Source: Dendrolimus kikuchii
Lineage: Eukaryota; Arthropoda; Insecta; Lepidoptera; Lasiocampidae
Direction of reading: 5' to 3'
Assembly (NCBI GenBank): GCA_019925095.2
Contig: CM034389.1
Location: forward strand, 16,975,435 to 17,039,434
Length of the DNA stretch: 64,000 bases
The stretch's first letter is position 1, and each line of letters starts with the position of its first letter. Below the pieces are notes generated by a model that saw nothing but the letters and a program-made list of their open reading frames with translations, made no database searches and was not told where the DNA came from. Below, piece after piece: positions 11,789 through 23,017 of this stretch. Position numbers and translations under genes: made by a program.

Positions 11789-13972
11789 TTAATCATCTCT
11801 TTCGTAGATATCTCCTCTATGCCTAATGTAGGGTATCGCTGTACGTCCACCGCCACCACTGCCGTGCTCGTTTCTATTACGTTTTTGCTTGTAGTCGTCA
11901 TCAGAATCCTTTGCTGCAAACACTGTAGGACAACAAAGTAAGCATAATTTAACAACATACTACGGTCTGAACAAAAGCAATGTTATAATTTGATAAGTGG
12001 TAGTTGTTGACTATGTAACATTATATCAAATTCATAACTAGTATAACTTGAAGCTGGAGCTTCATCTGCGTTAGTTTTGAAGGTTTAAGCTGTGGCCGAA
12101 TGATAATAAACAGCACCGTTAACGCATAGCCACAATAGTGTATAGACATACGTTATCTGTCAATATTTAACGTCATTAAAAATATCGCAACTCAAGTAAA
12201 CCCATTGCTATATCTGCGTGAAAAGGCTTAAATCTTTAACATTATCCCAAAAGAAGCCCTACCTTGAGCAACTAGATCTCGCGATTAAATTCACGTGATG
12301 GAACGTATAACATCTTCTGTGTTGATTTAATAAAAGAGAACATAGGGAAATCAAATAATTTTATAAACTAGAGGACAATTTTGTTTTTAATACAGGTCGA
12401 TCATTAAAACTACAGTAAAAATATCTTCACTATAAAGCAGCAGCAGCGTATATGTATAGTTCAATCGCTCACACTGTAGCAAACAGTATGTGATCAAACA
12501 TATTGAAATATTCATACAAAATTTGTATACATACTTTCCCTTGAATCTCGTCTAGCTCGCCTCAGTGATATATCTTTTTGTACCGGAAACCCTTTGTAAC
12601 GACCCTTCGATCCTCTCTCTTTCCGGTCCGTTCGACTAGACGAGGTCGATATGGATAGAATTTTTGATAATCTGTAAATTAGAAAATGCCACATGAAACG
12701 AATATATATTTGGAATCAATCTCCATTCAACTTTTATTTCAATAATTTTATCTGTTTGTGCGGTTCAACATACAGCATTTTGCTGACGCTGCGGCCTTCT
12801 AAGACTACTTTAATATAACTGTCTATAAATAGGGCTCACAAATATTTTATGATCGTGTTTTACCAAGCTGCAATGAGTTTCTAATAGTCGTAACATAAGA
12901 TTTCGAGTACAACTAAGTTGAACCAGCAACTCCAGGAATCAGCATTCAACTACTACTGCTTCAAGAATAAATCCCTGAAAGCAACAAAGTGTATTTCTTC
13001 ACCAAGCATAAACACAACAACAAACAAAAAACAAATTACTGCCCGAAACCACCAACTATTGAGCAAGTGTACACTGCTACTGTTAATTCAAAACTGACTA
13101 TTAAAACTAAATTCTAGCTATCACTTACAACTCGTTAATGGTGTTTTTATCTCTACTTTTCTGAATAGCCTGTGGGTTTAAAATTATGTATATTTTTGAA
13201 TAATCATTTAGATTGCCAACAGCTTCGTGTTTCACTTCGTTCTCGATCTCGGAACTCCTAACAAGCAATCTATTCGGAGTCAGGCGTTTCTTATTAAATT
13301 TTTGTGCTTCAGATTTAATACCGTATATATTTGATAATAATTCCTTTACGGCTTTTTCGTTGTATTTATTGCCTGAATAAAGCTCTGAGTGTGCATGATG
13401 GTTGTAGGTTTTAGTGTCAGAATATCCATGATGTTTTGTGTTTTTTGTATAATCGTTTGACGCCTGTTGTATTAAATTAATTATTTCATCGCTTTTCAGT
13501 GACCCAAAATCAGTAAAGATTTCATTATCCGTGTTACTGGAATCATTAATATCTTCCAAATTTCTCTGCTGATTAGATGAATGTTCTGGGTTTTTTAGTG
13601 TCTGTTTAAATAGTTGTAAAACGCTTTCAACTCGAGAATCTTTAGAATGTCCAGTAGCACTATGGGTGCATATAACTGTAACTAAAAAATTAAAAATAAA
13701 TTATAACTATATAATGATATTCATAACTTTTGCAATAAAAAATTGGAACAAGGTTTTTTACTACGTTACAAAAACTCTTTGCCCTTATGTTAGAGTTCGC
13801 TTTTTTACTTGATTCAAAACTGAGAAACCATTTCGAGTGATCCTCAGGGAACTTAATTCTTGCTCTATGTTACTTCTTTGTTACTAATATCTGGATATTA
13901 TTTATGACTAAAAGTTATAGAAAAGACAACCAACCATAACATACCTATAAAGAAAACCAAAAGGTAGAACAT
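11789..13972 (-). CDS. Unrecognised secreted protein, four exons
   Basis: This gene appears only after splicing. Exons on the minus strand are 13972-13945, 13681-13129, 12671-12535 and 11922-11789. All three introns are GT-AG: donors GTATGT, GTAAGT and GTATGT; acceptors TTTTTTAG, AATTTACAG and TCCTACAG. Phases 1, 2 and 1 join without a break into 284 codons including TAA, giving 283 residues. Residues 1-17 (MFYLLVFFIVTVICTHS) form a clear signal peptide whose coding is split by intron 1. The rest is polar and charged: a KKR at 140-142, a furin-like RRARR at 231-235, and an acidic then basic and glycine-rich tail containing KQKR. The protein is probably secreted, perhaps as a processed precursor, but I do not recognise a family. 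The apparent stop at 13125-13127 falls within intron 2's GTAAGT donor. Intron 3 carries a MITE-like repeat. A minus-strand AATAAA lies near 12735, and alternative ends are possible. Confidence 0.75.
12085..12255. repeat. Small dispersed repeat in an intron
   Basis: GCTGTGGCCGAATG, then CCACAATAGTGTATAGAC, GTTATCTGTCAATATTTAACGTC, AATATCGCA and AACATTATCCCA occur in the same order and similar spacing at 20305-20480. It is a diverged copy of a small non-coding element. It lies in intron 3 of the secreted-protein gene. Confidence 0.55.
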
Positions 13973-13999
13973 TATTAACGTCACTCAGTTGAAATAACG

Positions 14000-14677
14000 C
14001 GCGCAAAAATATTTCGAATCTTATCGAACCAGTGAACCGTATATTTCATGGCAATTTTAAATTTTCAATCTCTTATCGCTCTTTGAATCATATTTTATTA
14101 ATATTTACGGCATATTCGAGCACATACATGCGACCCGAGAACTCAAACAATATTTTTCAAACTGCCTTAAAAATTTATCAAATACCATATTTCGGATATG
14201 ATTTGCGATACTTTCAAAATATTAAAGAATGTGTCCTATTATAAAGATAGACACTGGACTGGATAACAGAAGATGGTTTAGATAATATATATTAATAATA
14301 ATAGCTTTAGAAATAAGTTATTTTATACTTTTTAGTTTTTGAAGTCGGTTTTTTTAAACAAAGTTTTTTTTTTTTATTAACCTCTTTTCTTCAATTTCTA
14401 TTCGCCAATAGACATGGTTGTAAAGCTAACTTACCTTCACATTTTTTCTTCTCACGATCATATCTATCCTTTTTAATTTACTGATATCATCTTATTTTAA
14501 CACCGCTATCCTTCGGTGCGATTTTTGACCTCATTTCTTAGAGCTACCAATTCAACTAAGAAACGGTTACAGTTGTTTCCAAGATAACACATACCATGGA
14601 GTTTAAAAGGGAACTTTCCGCTGAGGCTGAAGCGTTGATAACATCCTCGTGAATGTAAACCATCGTAAGCGACTTAT
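14000..14677. other. Upstream flank of the secreted-protein gene
   Basis: AT-rich sequence that should hold the promoter of the minus-strand gene starting at 13972. I see no convincing TATA box at a proper distance. Open frames here show no motifs. Confidence 0.4.
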
Positions 14678-14817
14678 GGCCAGTTCCTATACCTTACTAT
14701 TCATTCACTTGCCCTACCATCGGTTGAATTTTAAGATTACTTGTATGGAGGTTATATCAAAATTTAATGGATAGTAAGGCAAATGAACAATCGGTAAGAT
14801 ATAGGAACCGGCTATTA
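14678..14817. mobile_element. Foldback MITE, about 140 bp
   Basis: The left end GGCCAGTTCCTATACCTTAC pairs with the right end, whose reverse complement reads GCCGGTTCCTATATCTTAC. Pairing continues inward (CATTCACTTGCCCTACCATC against GTTCATTTGCCTTACTATCC, then an AAATTTTGA block). Nearly the whole element folds on itself. One end recurs alone at about 30755-30780 (TTAAGATATAGGAACCGGCC). Confidence 0.8.
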
Positions 14818-15992
14818 GACTATTTTCTATCAGGTAGAAAATCTGTCTGTGTGAAAGCAAAAAAGACATTGTTGTAGAGGTAAAAGCAGCTGCAGTTGAA
14901 CAAATTAATTACAAACAGTTATTTTTAAGTAAATGGAATATAGAAGTTCTTTAGCTAAATCTGTAACTGAAATGTTCGAAGTTACGTATGCAAAGCCGAG
15001 CTTGGAGTGAACACAAAACGTGGTGCCTTGCGTGTGTGTTTAATGGGTTTTGGGTAATTTAGCCCAACGTAACGGCCCGGCAGCTTGGAAAATTTAGCCG
15101 CAATTAATTATACATTCCGATATCGAACTAAAATTTTAATTTCGTCGAAATAACTTTGCTATTTGTTCTAGTTTCAATCAAATTTTTGTTTAATTCTTCT
15201 TTGTATAAAAAATAACGTACTCATATAACAAGCGTTTTAATTTTCTGATATAAGCATGTTAATTATGAATTTATCCCATTAGTGGGAAAAACCAAAGTCG
15301 TAATCGACTATAAGTATGTACCTTAAAAGTTTTCGTAATGCTGACATTAAACGCATCAACCAAATCTAGTCAATTTGCTTGAAAGGCAATTTGACAGAAC
15401 TGAAAGGACACTGCAGTAATCAGTGATATTGAATGATTCAAGTAATGTTTAATATGGATCAATTTGGTTGCTCTAATATCATTATCTGTTTAAAAAGTGT
15501 CTGTGTCTTTTTAAAATGTGATTATCTAAATCGCAGATTCGTACTAAGAATGTGACAAGTGTTCAAATAAAGTGGATTATCATGCTACGTCTTACACCTA
15601 CCAGTATATGTATATACATGTCAATGTCACTAAGCAATTCTTCAGAATCGGCCGTATTAGATCCTCTGATCTTTCTTAAAAATGTCTGTCTGTGGTTTGG
15701 TCGTAAGCAAGTACGCTGCGGTCCACCAATACCAATCTACCTTTCACACCGCGGTCGTATACGTTTTGAAGTGTAACTTCTATATAGACGGAGGGTCTTA
15801 AGATATTTCTGTCTTGAAAAAGCGTTACGGCCACGTGGAGGAGCGGAATAAATTTAGACTAGACGTGGTGAGAGGCGACATAGTTTTAGAGTGGATGCGT
15901 TTTTTGGTTCCATATGTTTAAATAAAAAATGCATTCATTAAAATTAAATTAAATTCATTAGAATTACATAACCTAACCAAATCATAATTTGC
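14818..15992. other. Intergenic DNA, nothing recognised
   Basis: No motif-bearing frame and no repeat relationship within the window. The 74-codon frame at 15552-15776 has no recognisable domain. Confidence 0.5.
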
Positions 15993-16272
15993 AAAAAATC
16001 GAAATGTGTGCTGGGACACATAGTAGAAGTGAAACTTCAACGGACAAGTGGAAAAACGAATCGCAACGGATAGGTGGTAAAAAGAATCGCAACAAAATTT
16101 TAACTTAAGTTTTGAGAGCAGATTGTTAATGTAAGCAGATAGCTAATCTACTTGTCCAATTTGAAACCTGCCCGTAAAACTTCAAGTTGAAATTTTATTG
16201 CGATTCGTTTTTCCACTTTTCCGTTGAAGTTTCACTTCTACTATGAGTCCCAGCACACATTTCGATTTTTTA
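15993..16272. mobile_element. Foldback MITE, about 280 bp
   Basis: The first 75 bases or so (AAAAAATCGAAATGTGTGCT, then GGGAC, AGTAGAAGTGAAACTTCAAC and so on) recur as a near-perfect reverse complement at 16198-16272. Further inward, ACTTAAGTTTT pairs loosely with AAAACTTCAAGT. A partial direct repeat (GAATCGCAAC) is also present in the left arm. No transposase is encoded. The target duplication is not clear. Confidence 0.87.
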
Positions 16273-18329
16273 TTACCGTTGCTTGTAGGCCAACTGGCAG
16301 CAGTTCAGATCGAGGTTCTTAAATCCACAAGAGAAACAGTACATAACTCGTTCCATAAAATGTATTTTCCTATAATTTAAAACACCAATTCCGAACTTTA
16401 TGGAACCAATTCATTACATGTATAAATAATGAATATTTTATAACCGCTCTGACACTTTATCGCTTGGAATAATCTTGAAAGGAAAGTAGGGCTATTCGTG
16501 GTTTTAGGTTGCGACTCGGAAGTGACCAATCTTTTGCCCTTAAGGCGTTGTCAAAACTAAAAGCAGTTTAATGTTTCAAGAAAATAACCTTAATAGCAGA
16601 CACAAATTACAGATATACCTATTAATATAAACATATCAATGTGAAAGTGACCTTAGTTGAATGCTTTTAGGGCTCCGTACTTATTTTGGTAAAAAAGAAA
16701 CTCTTATGTTTTTGTCATATGCACTAATAACACGGTAATTTTTTACAGACACTATTGAGTTTTTATAATAATAAGTTTGATAGAAACGTTTAGTCTATGG
16801 GGCTCTCCGCAATGGTGTAGTAAAACCATGACACTAACAAAAAGGCGAGAATAGGTGAGCGGTTTTTACAAAACGTTCGAGCCTTATAGATTTTGTACGA
16901 TGGAACCTACTGATGGAACATACATAGGGGCAAACAAATAAAGAGTCAAATAGCGCATTAATTATTTGAAAAGAGATTAAAATTATTTTTAACAAGATAT
17001 TTTAAAAGTTAGATAATAAAATGTTAATTTAACGCGTATTTTTTTATAGTATGTAAAAATAATTAAAATCTATTGTAAGAGGGATGCGGACACGCATCCT
17101 TATTGGCTTATACAATATCCGATGTGTATTTTTTTGAGATGTGGGTATGAAATATTTTCGAATGCACGTTGTTTTTACGGTTCCGTAAACAAATATCAGA
17201 AACAGACGACATTCGGCATTCTTACGAAATCCCTTCTTGTGCGCCGACTTACTCAATATTTTGACAATGAGATGATTGTGATGAAATTACTTTCGAGATT
17301 AAAAATTAACATATAAATACATTTAGTCCAATAAACACTAAGATAATTTTCTGGAGATATCGCAAGGCACGCAACGAGTAAAATTCTAGTAGAAAAACAT
17401 TATTACCTACCTATATATTATACATTTACAATACAATTTTCTTATGTCTTTCTATAAACATGCTTTGAACAATAAGAATCCTTATCAAACACTTCATAGC
17501 ATCCAAGATACAGAATATTACCTTGCCTATTTTTCTAGTGTGGGTGCTTGAGAAAAAAATAATTGAAATTTAAGTTAATAACACTCGTATTAAAGTTTAT
17601 GTAAAAAATTTGAAACTAAATGCTGTATGGATTACTTTTGTAAGCGGAACAAAGTAAATAAATTGTTTAATTTTTAACAAAGACTCTTTTTTTACTTTTT
17701 CCACTAAGAATGAACATAAAAGACTGTTCAAGTGTTAATGTATCTAACAAAACTGCAGTTTTATTAGCTTTCAAGTTAAAAGAATGAGCGGATAACGGGA
17801 ATATCGGCGAAAGGAGTCGCGGCGAAGATAAAAGAATGAAATCGACACGAAGGCGCGTCAAATACTATGGTGAGTAATTTGATAATATCTGTGTCATAAA
17901 TAAATACAAATCTGACAAATATAATCCAATTCGGTGAAAGATTAAATTCACTCGATTTACGTACTACCCTTGCGCAAAAGGTTTGCCGATAACCTCATGG
18001 TGTCTTCTGCGCGCGCCTTATATATAAAAATTATCGCTCACTGCGGCGACACTTGGTCAAGATCATAATAAAACATTAACATTAGAAAAATCATGAATTT
18101 ATTATTGTAATCTGTCTATGTATTCTAATAATATGTTGGAGGGTGCCGAGTTTGCACAATGAATTTAAAAATGAGAAAAATTCAGGAGAGTAATTCGGAC
18201 GAGCAGATTATGAAAATTAAATTTTCAGAATTTTTGTTTATGTTTTTTGAGCATCACGTGAAAACTATTGAACGGTTTTAAATTAAATTCAAATGATTAG
18301 TTTTTTGCCACAGAAAGATGAAAAATATA
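16273..18329. other. Intergenic AT-rich DNA
   Basis: No supported gene. Around 16665-16690 TTTTAGGGCTCCGTACTTA resembles a TAGGGTTCCGTACC repeat start that I recall from Lepidoptera; related starts appear at about 31315 and 45050. Confidence 0.5.
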
Positions 18330-18415
18330 CATACATACATACATACATAACTTCACGCCAGTTCCCTTGCGGGGTAGGCACGAACAACAGAGTGTCATTT
18401 TGGCTTATTCTTACA
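18330..18415 (-). mobile_element. RTE LINE extreme 3' end
   Basis: A (CATA)n run followed by CGCCAGTTCCCTTGCGGGGT and GGCACGAACAACAGAGTG. The same order and nearly the same sequence are at 21397-21475, where an RTE-type coding C-terminus follows. It is a severely 5'-truncated copy. Confidence 0.65.
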
Positions 18416-19250
18416 CACATGAAAAATATAGATTTAAATAAAAAAGTCTAACCATAATTTTTTATGATCCATTTCAGTTAGCGTCACATATGTATTATCA
18501 AGCTTAACAAGTTATAGATAATAAACAACAGACAGCCCTGGGGCCTATAGTAAATACCAGAAAGGTTACTTTCGAAACACTATCAGGAATCGTTTTTTTT
18601 TAACGCTGGGGGAATGAATTTTGCACATACCCCCGGGCCCCAGGGGGGGGGACGCTACATACAAGCTTCTGATGATAGAAGTAGTTGCAAGCACCGACAC
18701 TAGAATCTTACGCGCCCAAGTGAGTGAAGAGTACCAAAGTACAAACAGCAAGCATAAAGGTTATCAACTATAACTAACCTTTAGCAGTAACAATTTGTAC
18801 TCGATGTTAAGTCCTCAGTGATTTCAATTTCGTCAACCCCGCCGTACACTGATTCATTTAATTCGTTCGGAAATAGTTTAATCAAGCGTTGATTTGGATT
18901 TGCAGTAATTAAAGAACACGACATCGGGCCCCGCCGTATATTACTACACTGAGCTTCCAGTTAATTTCCTGGCTTCAATTCCGGAACGGCGCTATCTACT
19001 AAATGTTCTGTCGAATATCTTACACGCAATTGCCCGGAAAATAAATTTCCAAATTCAATTTACTGGCTACTATACTATTTCCATTTCTTTATTTTTTCGA
19101 TGACAGTTCTAATTTGATAGTTGTAGTGTTGTGACCAAATAAGTAATTATATCAATCGCATATATTTATTATGTTTTGAACGAAGACAAATACAACAAAA
19201 ACATTCAAATATATTTTTTCAAGCTGGGAACACTCAATGGCCCTCAGCCA
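18416..19250. other. Intergenic DNA upstream of a transposase remnant
   Basis: Nothing coding was recognised. A G/C cluster at about 18632-18652 stands out from AT-rich surroundings, without a clear meaning. Some of 19100-19390 probably belongs to the transposon whose transposase begins at 19394. Confidence 0.4.
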
Positions 19251-19393
19251 TTTTGTGTACACTCGCAATAAGACGATCGTACTATATATTCACTACGTTT
19301 CTGTTCGCTGAGTTTTTTCACATTAATCCATACGTTACGTTGCGTATTTTGTGTTCCTCCGTGTTAATTGCTGCCCAGCTGTCAAATATCAAA

Positions 19394-20327
19394 ATGCCTA
19401 AAGGATCTGTTCTGAAAAGGCAGGCGAGAGAACTGGTGATCAAGGTTCGTAATTACTTTGAAGCAGAGTATCAAAATGGTAGCCCGCTATTACCACTGTC
19501 GCAAGTGCAAGAACGTTTTGCGGCCCCATTAAGAATTAGTGGACCAACTGTTTCAAAAATTACTACCGAAGCTTACGGTACAAGCGACATGCAGGAAAAT
19601 AAGCTTCGTACGCCGAAGAAAAAACGCCAACCACGTCGTGTGACATCGGTTGACAACTTCGACGCTGACGCTATTCGCTGTCATATATATGACTATTACT
19701 TGCGCAAAGAAATTCCAACACTTAAAAAACTTGTTGTTTCTTTACGTGAATGTGGTTTATTCCATGGCCAAAAATCGTCATTAAGCTTGGTTTTGAAAGA
19801 AATTGGATTTTCTTATAAAAAATCGGACAAACGTAAAATATTGATGGAGTGTCACGACGTTGCTATGGCTCGCTACGAATTTTTGATCGAAGCCAAAAAG
19901 ATATCAGATTGGTCAAATGTTATTTTCACTGACTTGGTTAAATGCAAACCACACAGTATCTAAGAACTGGACTGACGACACCACCGCTTCCACTAGTTCA
20001 GTGCCAATGGGAAAAGGTGAACGCCTTTCATATGCCATGCAGGGTCTACGAAAGGACTCCTTTAAATCCAATAAAACAGTGGACTACCACGAAGAAATGA
20101 ACGCAGAGATTTACGAAGGATGGTTTAAAGAAATCGTGCAATCTCTGGAAGAACCGTCGATAATTATTATGGACAACGCTACATATCACTCCAGACAAAT
20201 TGATAAAATGCCGACGCAGGCCAATAAAAAACAAGAGATAATTGACTGGCTCCAACGTCATGGCGAAAATGTGGATAATACTTTATTAAAAAGTGTTGGT
20301 GACTGTGGCCAAATGCCTCTTGTTTAG
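19394..20327 (+). pseudogene. Broken Tc1/mariner-superfamily transposase
   Basis: The likely start is the Met at 19394 (MPKGSVLKRQARELV). The N-terminal half is intact to about 19935 and ends ISDWSNVIFTD, the first catalytic Asp region. Frame then shifts and coding resumes with TWLNANHTVSKNW. The family motif FTDETW suggests that a few bases including the Glu codon were lost (inference). The second motif IIIMDNATYHS and the stretch DWLQRHGENVD follow. After LLK the sequence changes to an unrelated repeat, so the third acidic residue and C-terminus are missing. The family is DDE_3-like (IS630/Tc1/mariner), and the copy is dead. Confidence 0.85.
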
Positions 20328-20500
20328 AGCCTTAAAAATAATAATTAGCTACATTAGTGTAGATAAGTAGGTACATTTGTTATCTGTCCACGTTTAACGT
20401 CGATTAATAACAATATCGCATCACAAATAACGTATTAAACACTACATCTACCTGAACTGTCATTAACACTAACATTATCCCAGATGGAGCATAAACATAA
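20290..20500. repeat. Small dispersed repeat joined to the transposase remnant
   Basis: From TGACTGTGGCCAAATG onwards this is a copy of the repeat at 12085-12255 (CATTAGTGTAGATAAG, GTTATCTGTCCACGTTTAACGTC, AATATCGCATCAC, AACATTATCCCA). It begins where the transposase reading frame loses family resemblance. Either it is the non-coding end of the same transposon, or an independent insertion or deletion brought the two together. Confidence 0.55.
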
Positions 20501-20754
20501 AATAAACTATATACCCTACTAGTTTTTCCGCGACCCCGCTGCGTGAATAAACCCTGGGTAGTAGCTCTATGTTACTCTCATAAAAACTAAATTAGGTTTT
20601 TTATATATATTACACCGAAAACTTTACGGTTTCTTGTTCAATTCACTACTAGTAACTAAGTAAATAGTCTAAACAGCTGCCCAGCAAAACAGAGATGAGT
20701 CGAAGCTAACCTGATTTGAAATAATACAACCAATGACATGTTGCTTTTTTTTAG

Positions 20755-21185
20755 CTCCTTTAGGCTCAGGCGAACGAGATATGCCCGAGTGGTAAGACAT
20801 GTTGCTTATGACGAGGTAGGTATTTGTCAGTAAATTGAAAAAAACCCCGATTGCAGCGACATCTATTTTGCTAATATGGGGATAAAATGTATCTTAAGTG
20901 TTGATTCGGAATATAATCCAGCTCTGTGTCAAGTTTCATTCTTATACGTTCAATAGTTTGAAAAAATGGATGCGATCGCAGCGCCATCTTTTTCTATATT
21001 TTCATCTACCCGATGTCATTTATGAGGATAAAAAGTATCCTAAGTTACGCTGCAGCATATAGGCTAGCCCTGTGTCGAGTTTCATTTCAGCCCGTTGAGT
21101 AGTTTCCACTTGATCCTCTTTCGGACAAACAGACACACCGAAAGACAGCTAGACACAAAAATTCTATGAATTGCATTTTCGGAAT
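20755..21185. repeat. Dispersed repeat with two internal subunits
   Basis: Two diverged tandem blocks can be read. The first has GCAGCGACATCTATTTTGCT, GGGGATAAAATGTATCTTAAG and CAGCTCTGTGTCAAGTTTCATT. The second has GCAGCGCCATCTTTTTCTAT, GAGGATAAAAAGTATCCTAAG and TAGCCCTGTGTCGAGTTTCATT. A tail GTTGAGTAGTTTCCAC and GGACAAACAGACACACC follows, of a type frequent in lepidopteran repeats. It is non-coding. Confidence 0.6.
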
Positions 21186-21394
21186 CTCCTGGTCCGAATT
21201 ATCCCCCCTGATTTTTTCACATTTTTAAACGCATTGTACAAACTCGAACCATTTACAGATTATATTATAGATAGATAGATATACCTATAGCTATACCTAT
21301 ACCTATATAATAAGTACATATCTATGGAATTGCAATTTCTGTCAAAACACGTTGTTTTTGCAAATAAGCGATACATTTTACGTACTAGTTAAAT

Positions 21395-21778
21395 GTACAT
21401 ACATACATACGCCAGTTCCCTTGCGGGGTAGGCACGAACAACAGAGCGCCATTTAGGCCCATTCTTACACACCTCACTTGCTTCTTTGACATTCATAACT
21501 CTTGTCATGCACGCTCGTCTGTTCTTAAGGCTCCTGACATCACCCTCCGCTAGTACATGATCAATTTGATCATGGAAGGTGTGTCGTGGCCTTCGACGAC
21601 TTCTGCATCCATCCACTTTTGCATTGTATATCTGTTTAGTCATTCTTTCATCATGCATTCTTTCCACATGCCCGAACCACCGGAGCATTTCTTTCCTTAC
21701 CTTCACCCCGACACTTTCTTTCAGACCAACTCTCTTTCTTACTTCGGTATTACGAACGCGGTCCGCGTTCGTAATACA
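21395..21778 (-). mobile_element. RTE-clade LINE, 5'-truncated 3' end
   Basis: The minus strand encodes the C-terminus of an RTE-type reverse transcriptase polyprotein. It reads RVRNTEVRKRVGLKESVG, then EMLRWFGHVERMHDERMTKQ and SRRRPRHTFHDQ. This is the classic RWFGHVERM ... GRPRxTW ending of RTE elements. The 3' UTR includes GCCAGTTCCCTTGCGGGG in antisense and ends in a (CATA)n run. The element is cut at about 21778. It was mobilised by target-primed reverse transcription and is now only about 380 bp. Confidence 0.85.
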
Positions 21779-22230
21779 TAGTTAAATGTAACTATGTATT
21801 TAATTGTTCTTGGAAATGAATAACAATGTCTTCTTACTCAGCGATATAGTAAATCTTTAAACCCCGATTATTACGTTTCTGTATATGAAACAATAGCATC
21901 CATAGTCAAAGTGAGCTTGGAATTTACCTTCATAGTACTTAAGCCAATACAAGTGCACAAACCGACATTTGATGATCTGTTCAAAGTAAATAAATGACGG
22001 TGTCTGAGTTGGACTTGCACATAGAGTCATTTTTTGTAAAATTTTAATACAATAAGAATGTTAAAAATCTTATTTAGACCAACTTTAAACACATTTTTTT
22101 TTACTCATTATTACAGCAATAACGTAGGCTTTGGTCACTGTCGCGATGCCTACCACCAATGATCTTAAAATAACCTCTGACTTTCCAATGCAATTCTTTT
22201 TAGATTTCTTGTCTGTTTGTTGAGAATTCA
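21779..22230. other. Intergenic AT-rich DNA
   Basis: No gene or repeat recognised. Confidence 0.5.
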
Positions 22231-22234
22231 CGTA

Positions 22235-22475
22235 AAAACTACTGGGCCGATTTCTTAGACTTAAAATCTGCGTTACTTTTTAACGCGGGAATTTTTCTAG
22301 GAATGATTTAAAACGGCCAGATTGAAAAAAATCGCAGTGCAACGCGAATTTTCACTGATCGATAACAAATTTTATGTAATAAAATGTGTGATATTTTTTT
22401 ATCCCAGGAATGCCGCCGGAATTTTAAGACAAGCATGGTTGAAGTCGCAAGCATATCCTAGTAATAACATATTAT
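22235..22475 (+). repeat. Dispersed repeat, ACTGGGCCGAT family (copy 1)
   Basis: Begins AAAACTACTGGGCCGATTTC and contains CTTAAAATCTGCGTTACTTT, GATTTAAAACGGCCAGATTG, ATAAAATGTGTGATATTTTT and TATCCCAGGAATGCCGCCGG. It ends near CGCAAGCATATCCTAGTAAT. Related copies are at 54850-55260 and, split by other insertions, at 38205-38369 plus 43588-43750. The CTAGT end would suit a Helitron-derived sequence, which is an inference. Confidence 0.65.
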
Positions 22476-22849
22476 CTTCAAAAATGTAACAGTATCCAGA
22501 GGTTGCTGCTCCGTAGTTTTACATGAAGAGAAAAGTAACAAACAAACAAATTCACTTTAACGTTTGCCTATTTAATTTAGTAATTGTTATGTATGTTAAT
22601 TTTGGAGAATTAATCTGTAACAACCTACTTTATTAATTAACTCATTATCCTAAAACGAATGTCACGAGTACCTACTCGTAAGTCCGCTCGAGATGTTGGG
22701 AATTGTTAATGACGGCAGAATTTCTGATTTCCCTTTAAATATTATGTTTGTACACGAGTACCCACATAACAGATCTCTTCATTCCAATACCAAACTCGTC
22801 ATGAGAAGCGGCAATGTTAATTTGTCTATATATTCATCTCACTACCTAA

Positions 22850-23017
22850 TACATATTATAAATGCGAAAATTGGTTGTATGTTTGTTGCTCAATCAGAAC
22901 AGAGCAGCTCAACGGATCGAGATAAAATTTGGCACAGAGATAGATTATAGTCTGAAATAGCAAACAGGCTACTTTTTATCCCATTTCTTTAACGCCAGCG
23001 AATCTGCGGGCATAACT
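22850..23017 (+). repeat. Dispersed repeat ending CTAGT
   Basis: Begins ATTATAAATGCGAAAATTGG, includes GATCGAGATAAAATTTGGCAC and AGGCTACTTTTTATCCCATT, and ends GCGGGCATAACTAGT. This is a familiar lepidopteran repeat layout, perhaps Helitron-like. Related ends are at 23985-24012 (CGCGGGCAAAACTAGT) and 37230-37242. Confidence 0.65.

Noticed and set aside
11617..11958. 113-codon minus frame over exon 4 of the secreted-protein gene
   Set aside because: It uses a different frame from the spliced model and runs on into the LINE 3' UTR at 11640-11695.
18340..21480. CATA-rich stretches as possible CRISPR or satellite arrays
   Set aside because: They are short tails of RTE LINE copies, and the genome is eukaryotic.
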